From the NCBI GenBank assembly GCA_937124525.1, contig CAKZLA010000219.1:1-6636 (forward strand): a DNA stretch of 6,636 nucleotides, read 5' to 3'. The position numbers and the translations under genes are program-made. The notes under the pieces were generated by a model, which saw only the letters and a list, made by a program, of their open reading frames with translations, was not told the origin of the DNA and searched no databases. Shown one piece after another: positions 4,392-6,636 of the stretch. Each line of letters begins with the position of its first letter. Positions within the stretch are counted from its first letter, which is position 1. The DNA comes from an uncultured Desulfobacterium sp. GTDB lineage: Bacteria; Desulfobacterota; Desulfobacteria; Desulfobacterales; Desulfobacteraceae.

Positions 4392-6423
4392 GATTATTCA
4401 ATTTGAGGGGAAGGCAAACCGAGCAGCCAGGAAAAACGTCGAGGAGTTCATTGAAAGATGCCGTGATGATTTGACGGTGTTTGGTGCAAATCTGGATTGG
4501 GATAACTGGAGATGGAAGGGGGTTGTGAACTTCACCAAGGCGGGGGCACCCAGCCATGGTATAAAGCCTGAACAGCTTTTATGCCAAAGCATCATGCCTT
4601 TTGCAAAGGCCTATATTCGGTATCGACAAGGCCACAAACCGACCAAGCTCAAAAACGAAATCAAGGCAATCAGGTGTATTGAGCCTGCACTGCTTAAAGT
4701 AAAGGGCAAGGCAGATATTACAAAGGTGGATGTAGCTGTCCTTGACGAAGCGGTTGTTGTCGCAAGAGAGGTCTACAAAGCAACTGCTTATCAGGCTGGC
4801 AATCAATTAGCCCATCTGGCAGAATTCCTTTCTGAACATCATATGGCCAATTTTCCTACAAGTTGGAAAAATCCCATTTCAAAACCCAAAGAGATCAACC
4901 GAACAGGAAAAAAAGGAAAAGAAAGGCGCGAGGACAAGATGCCGTCCGATCATGAACTCAATCTAATGGCTGAAATGTTTGGCAGGGATCTGCAAGAACC
5001 CCGCGACAGGTACACCACCTCAACATTTGCGCTTGCTATCTGTGCACCAGGGCGTATTTCAGAGTTCCAGGATCTGACGTTTGATTGTCTTCATGAAGAA
5101 AAGGACAGCAATGGAGAAGTCAGGTTGGGACTCAGGTTCCAGGCAGGAAAAGGTTATGGTGCTGATATCAAATGGGTCAGCACTCCATTTAAATCCATTG
5201 CCAAAGAGGCTGTAAAAAGACTCAGAGAATTAACCAGGGAAGCCCGCACTCTGGCCCAATGGCTTGAAAATCATCCTGACAAATTTTATCGCCATGGGGC
5301 GTGCCCCCACTTGGGAGAAGACGATCCACTTACATCAAGGCAAATTTATAGTGCCCTGGGCTGGAAACTACCTGAAAAAGATAAGGGGCACTCCAGTCTC
5401 AATACGTATTTTAAAAATGAGTTGTTCTATCAAAATCATAAAAAAAACGGCGAACCCATCACTCTCCGTATCCTTAATGGCCATATTCACAACCAGCTAC
5501 CCAAAGGATGGCCATGGAAGAACAAGGCACGCGGAATAAAATTTTCCAATGCTCTTTTTTGTATGAGAAGAAATGAACTGCATGGCAGCAGGGGCGCATC
5601 ATCTGTTCAGATTTGGGTACCCGATAAAAACACTTTCACATTTGACCTCGGCCCGAGATCAGGGTTAAAAAATCATAAAAGCATCTGGGATCGTCACGGC
5701 CATGTAAATCCGGATGGATCCCCCATCAAAATCACTTCCCACCAGCTCAGGCATTTTTTGAACACCATTGCCCAGGAGGGCGATCTGGGTCAATTGTATA
5801 TTGCCAAATGGTCTGGCCGTGTAAATATCAGCCAGAATCGCGCTTATAATCATATGTCAGAATATGAAATTCTGGATAAGGTTAAACAGATTGATGGAAT
5901 TGGGGCATTAATGGGGCCACTTGAAAAAGTAAAAAAACATCTTCCGGTTACCCTGGAAGACCTCAATGCTATTGGTGAGTGTGTGGCACATGTAACCGAG
6001 TTTGGATTCTGTGTGCATGATTTTTCCATGGTGCCCTGCCAGAAGCACCGGGACTGCCTTAATTGTACTGAGCAGGTTTGTATAAAAGGCGATAAGGAAA
6101 AATTGAAACGGCTAAAAGTACAGCGCACCTGCATTAAAAAGGAATTTGATAAATCTGAACAAGGCTTGGCAAACGGATACAACGGCGCGGACCGGTGGTA
6201 TGAGCACCACAAATTGAGCCTGGTGAGGATTGATGAACTGATTGGTTTATTAGAGTCAAATAAAATAGCGGACGGTGCTGTGATTCGGTTGCGCAATGAC
6301 CAGGAGTACAGCCCTTTGAAGCGGGAAATAGCCGCCAGAGCAGGCCAGAAAAGGCTGCCTGGGTCAGGCAAAGGTCCCGACAAAAATGAAATGAGAGCGC
6401 TGCTGGGAGGTGGACTTGGCTAA
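4384..6423 (+). CDS. Large tyrosine recombinase C with C-terminal Cys cluster, GmtZ/TnpB-like
   Basis: At 679 residues this is about twice the usual length of a tyrosine recombinase. The catalytic residues are visible: R224 (APGRISEFQDL), a probable Lys at 256 or 263, box II HQLR (H453, R456), W476 at the second His position (AKWSGR) and nucleophile Y488 (RAYNH). About 230 residues separate Arg I from box II, far more than in phage or Xer recombinases, so an insertion is likely there. After the active-site Tyr comes a Cys cluster, C543, C552, C558, C561 and C566 (C-x8-C-x5-C-x2-C-x4-C), probably zinc-binding, then a basic helical tail. Residues 60-160 look like the helical core-binding domain. 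From memory this layout matches GmtZ integrases of gamma-mobile-trio elements and is reminiscent of Tn554 TnpB. The start is fixed by a good ribosome binding site and an 8-nt overlap with the B frame. It ends in TAA, overlapping gene D. Confidence 0.85.
   Translation: MAEIIQFEGKANRAARKNVEEFIERCRDDLTVFGANLDWDNWRWKGVVNFTKAGAPSHGIKPEQLLCQSIMPFAKAYIRYRQGHKPTKLKNEIKAIRCIEPALLKVKGKADITKVDVAVLDEAVVVAREVYKATAYQAGNQLAHLAEFLSEHHMANFPTSWKNPISKPKEINRTGKKGKERREDKMPSDHELNLMAEMFGRDLQEPRDRYTTSTFALAICAPGRISEFQDLTFDCLHEEKDSNGEVRLGLRFQAGKGYGADIKWVSTPFKSIAKEAVKRLRELTREARTLAQWLENHPDKFYRHGACPHLGEDDPLTSRQIYSALGWKLPEKDKGHSSLNTYFKNELFYQNHKKNGEPITLRILNGHIHNQLPKGWPWKNKARGIKFSNALFCMRRNELHGSRGASSVQIWVPDKNTFTFDLGPRSGLKNHKSIWDRHGHVNPDGSPIKITSHQLRHFLNTIAQEGDLGQLYIAKWSGRVNISQNRAYNHMSEYEILDKVKQIDGIGALMGPLEKVKKHLPVTLEDLNAIGECVAHVTEFGFCVHDFSMVPCQKHRDCLNCTEQVCIKGDKEKLKRLKVQRTCIKKEFDKSEQGLANGYNGADRWYEHHKLSLVRIDELIGLLESNKIADGAVIRLRNDQEYSPLKREIAARAGQKRLPGSGKGPDKNEMRALLGGGLG
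6010..6081 (+). other. Putative zinc-binding Cys cluster in recombinase C
   Basis: Residues 543-566 contain five Cys plus H545 and H555 within 24 residues. Together with the Cys module of the B extension, it shows that two recombinases of this operon carry metal-binding-like modules after the catalytic Tyr, while A has none. The role is unknown; DNA or partner binding is a reasonable guess. Confidence 0.55.
6405..6412 (+). promoter_or_regulatory. Ribosome binding site that decides the TTG start of gene D
   Basis: GGGAGGTG is a strong Shine-Dalgarno sequence 5 nt (counted from GGAGG) before TTG 6416. The ATG at 6437 has no comparable site at workable distance. This favours the TTG start and an 8-nt overlap with gene C. 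Confidence 0.75.
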
Positions 6424-6636
6424 GCATCTTACTGATATGGATATTGAGAAAATAGTTGGGATTATTGACGGGTGTACAGAAAAGCTCACCTGGGACTGGT
6501 TGTGCGATAACGCTACCAAGGCTGTGGGAAAGCGCCCTACCCGGCAATCCTTAAATACACACACACGGATTAAATCTGCATTTAAAAACAAAAAGGAAAG
6601 ATTGAAGAGTGGCGCAGGGGAGATCAAGACACCACC
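6416..6636 (+). CDS. Small basic protein D, GmtX-like (partial, runs off the window)
   Basis: Read from TTG 6416, 73 residues are present before the edge: MAKHLTDMDIEKIVGIID, then KLTWDWLCDNA, RPTRQSLNTHTRIKSAF and a Lys-rich stretch. The pattern of a short helix, LTWDxL, a basic TRQSL..H.RI helix and a charged helix suggests a helix-turn-helix-like DNA-binding unit followed by a coiled coil. Its position directly after a large recombinase matches the small third gene of Tn554 (tnpC) and, as I recall it, gmtX. I infer an accessory role in element recombination. An alternative start is ATG 6437, which would drop seven residues but lacks a ribosome binding site. The C-terminal half is not in the window, so coiled-coil length and stop cannot be judged. 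Confidence 0.65.
   Translation, partial: MAKHLTDMDIEKIVGIIDGCTEKLTWDWLCDNATKAVGKRPTRQSLNTHTRIKSAFKNKKERLKSGAGEIKTP

Larger units (their letters stand above)
1507..6636 (+). mobile_element. Putative multi-recombinase mobile element, left part (borders not determined)
   Basis: Three different tyrosine recombinase genes and a small basic-protein gene form one overlapping operon directly behind the ssb terminator. Groups of two or three tyrosine recombinases in one operon are the hallmark of Tn554-like transposons, RIT elements and gamma-mobile-trio elements. From memory, the Cys-rich tails of B and C and the small protein D fit the last group best. The genes point away from ssb, so any cargo should lie to the right. 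I found no convincing terminal inverted repeat or target duplication in 1438-1579, so the left border at 1507 is only the first base after the terminator. Confidence 0.6.

Noticed and set aside
5850..6383. A 177-codon minus-strand open frame
   Set aside because: It lies wholly inside gene C, has no recognisable protein features or ribosome binding site, and is opposite the Cys cluster and tail that show clear protein conservation patterns.
1580..6423. Classical RIT element (three similar-sized recombinases in a row)
   Set aside because: The sizes here (426, 424 or 515, and 679 residues), the Cys tails on B and C and the small fourth gene fit Tn554/GMT-like systems better, though a profile search would be needed to exclude it.

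Overview
The window joins a short stretch of bacterial chromosome (about 1-1506) to what looks like the recombinase-encoding left end of a mobile element (about 1507-6636, continuing past the right edge). The host part has a partial THUMP-domain RNA methyltransferase on the minus strand (1-682). Diverging from it is ssb (850-1437), with a plausible sigma70 promoter, a good ribosome binding site and a strong intrinsic terminator (1474-1506). The SSB sequence and gene style suggest a Gram-negative sulfate-reducer-like deltaproteobacterium (Desulfobacteraceae or similar). This is recollection of family style, not a search result.

Downstream of the intact ssb terminator is a tightly packed plus-strand operon of at least four genes with no intergenic gaps. 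Gene A (1580-2860, 426 aa), gene B (2844-4118, with its reading frame continuing to 4391) and gene C (4384-6423, 679 aa) are three different tyrosine recombinases, each with a recognisable Arg...Lys...(H/K)xxR...(H/W)...Tyr set. Gene D (from 6416, a TTG start with an ideal Shine-Dalgarno, running off the window) is a small basic protein. All junctions overlap: 17 nt A/B, 8 nt B-tail/C and 8 nt C/D. Such overlap is typical of translationally coupled recombination complexes. From memory, B, C and D resemble the recombinase/integrase/small-protein set of 'gamma-mobile-trio' (GMT) elements, with A as an extra leading recombinase. Tn554-type (TnpABC) and RIT elements are the other multi-recombinase systems to compare. 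Such elements carry cargo, often defence genes, which would lie to the right of this window.

The most striking observation is in gene B. Its frame is interrupted by a single in-frame TAG (4116-4118), yet stays open for 90 more codons to 4391. These codons encode a four-cysteine motif that looks like the normal C-terminus of this recombinase type, and they end in the 8-nt overlap with gene C. There is no frameshift; one base change would restore the gene. Possible explanations are amber suppression (including pyrrolysine, known in some deltaproteobacteria), programmed readthrough, a recent nonsense mutation, or a sequencing error.
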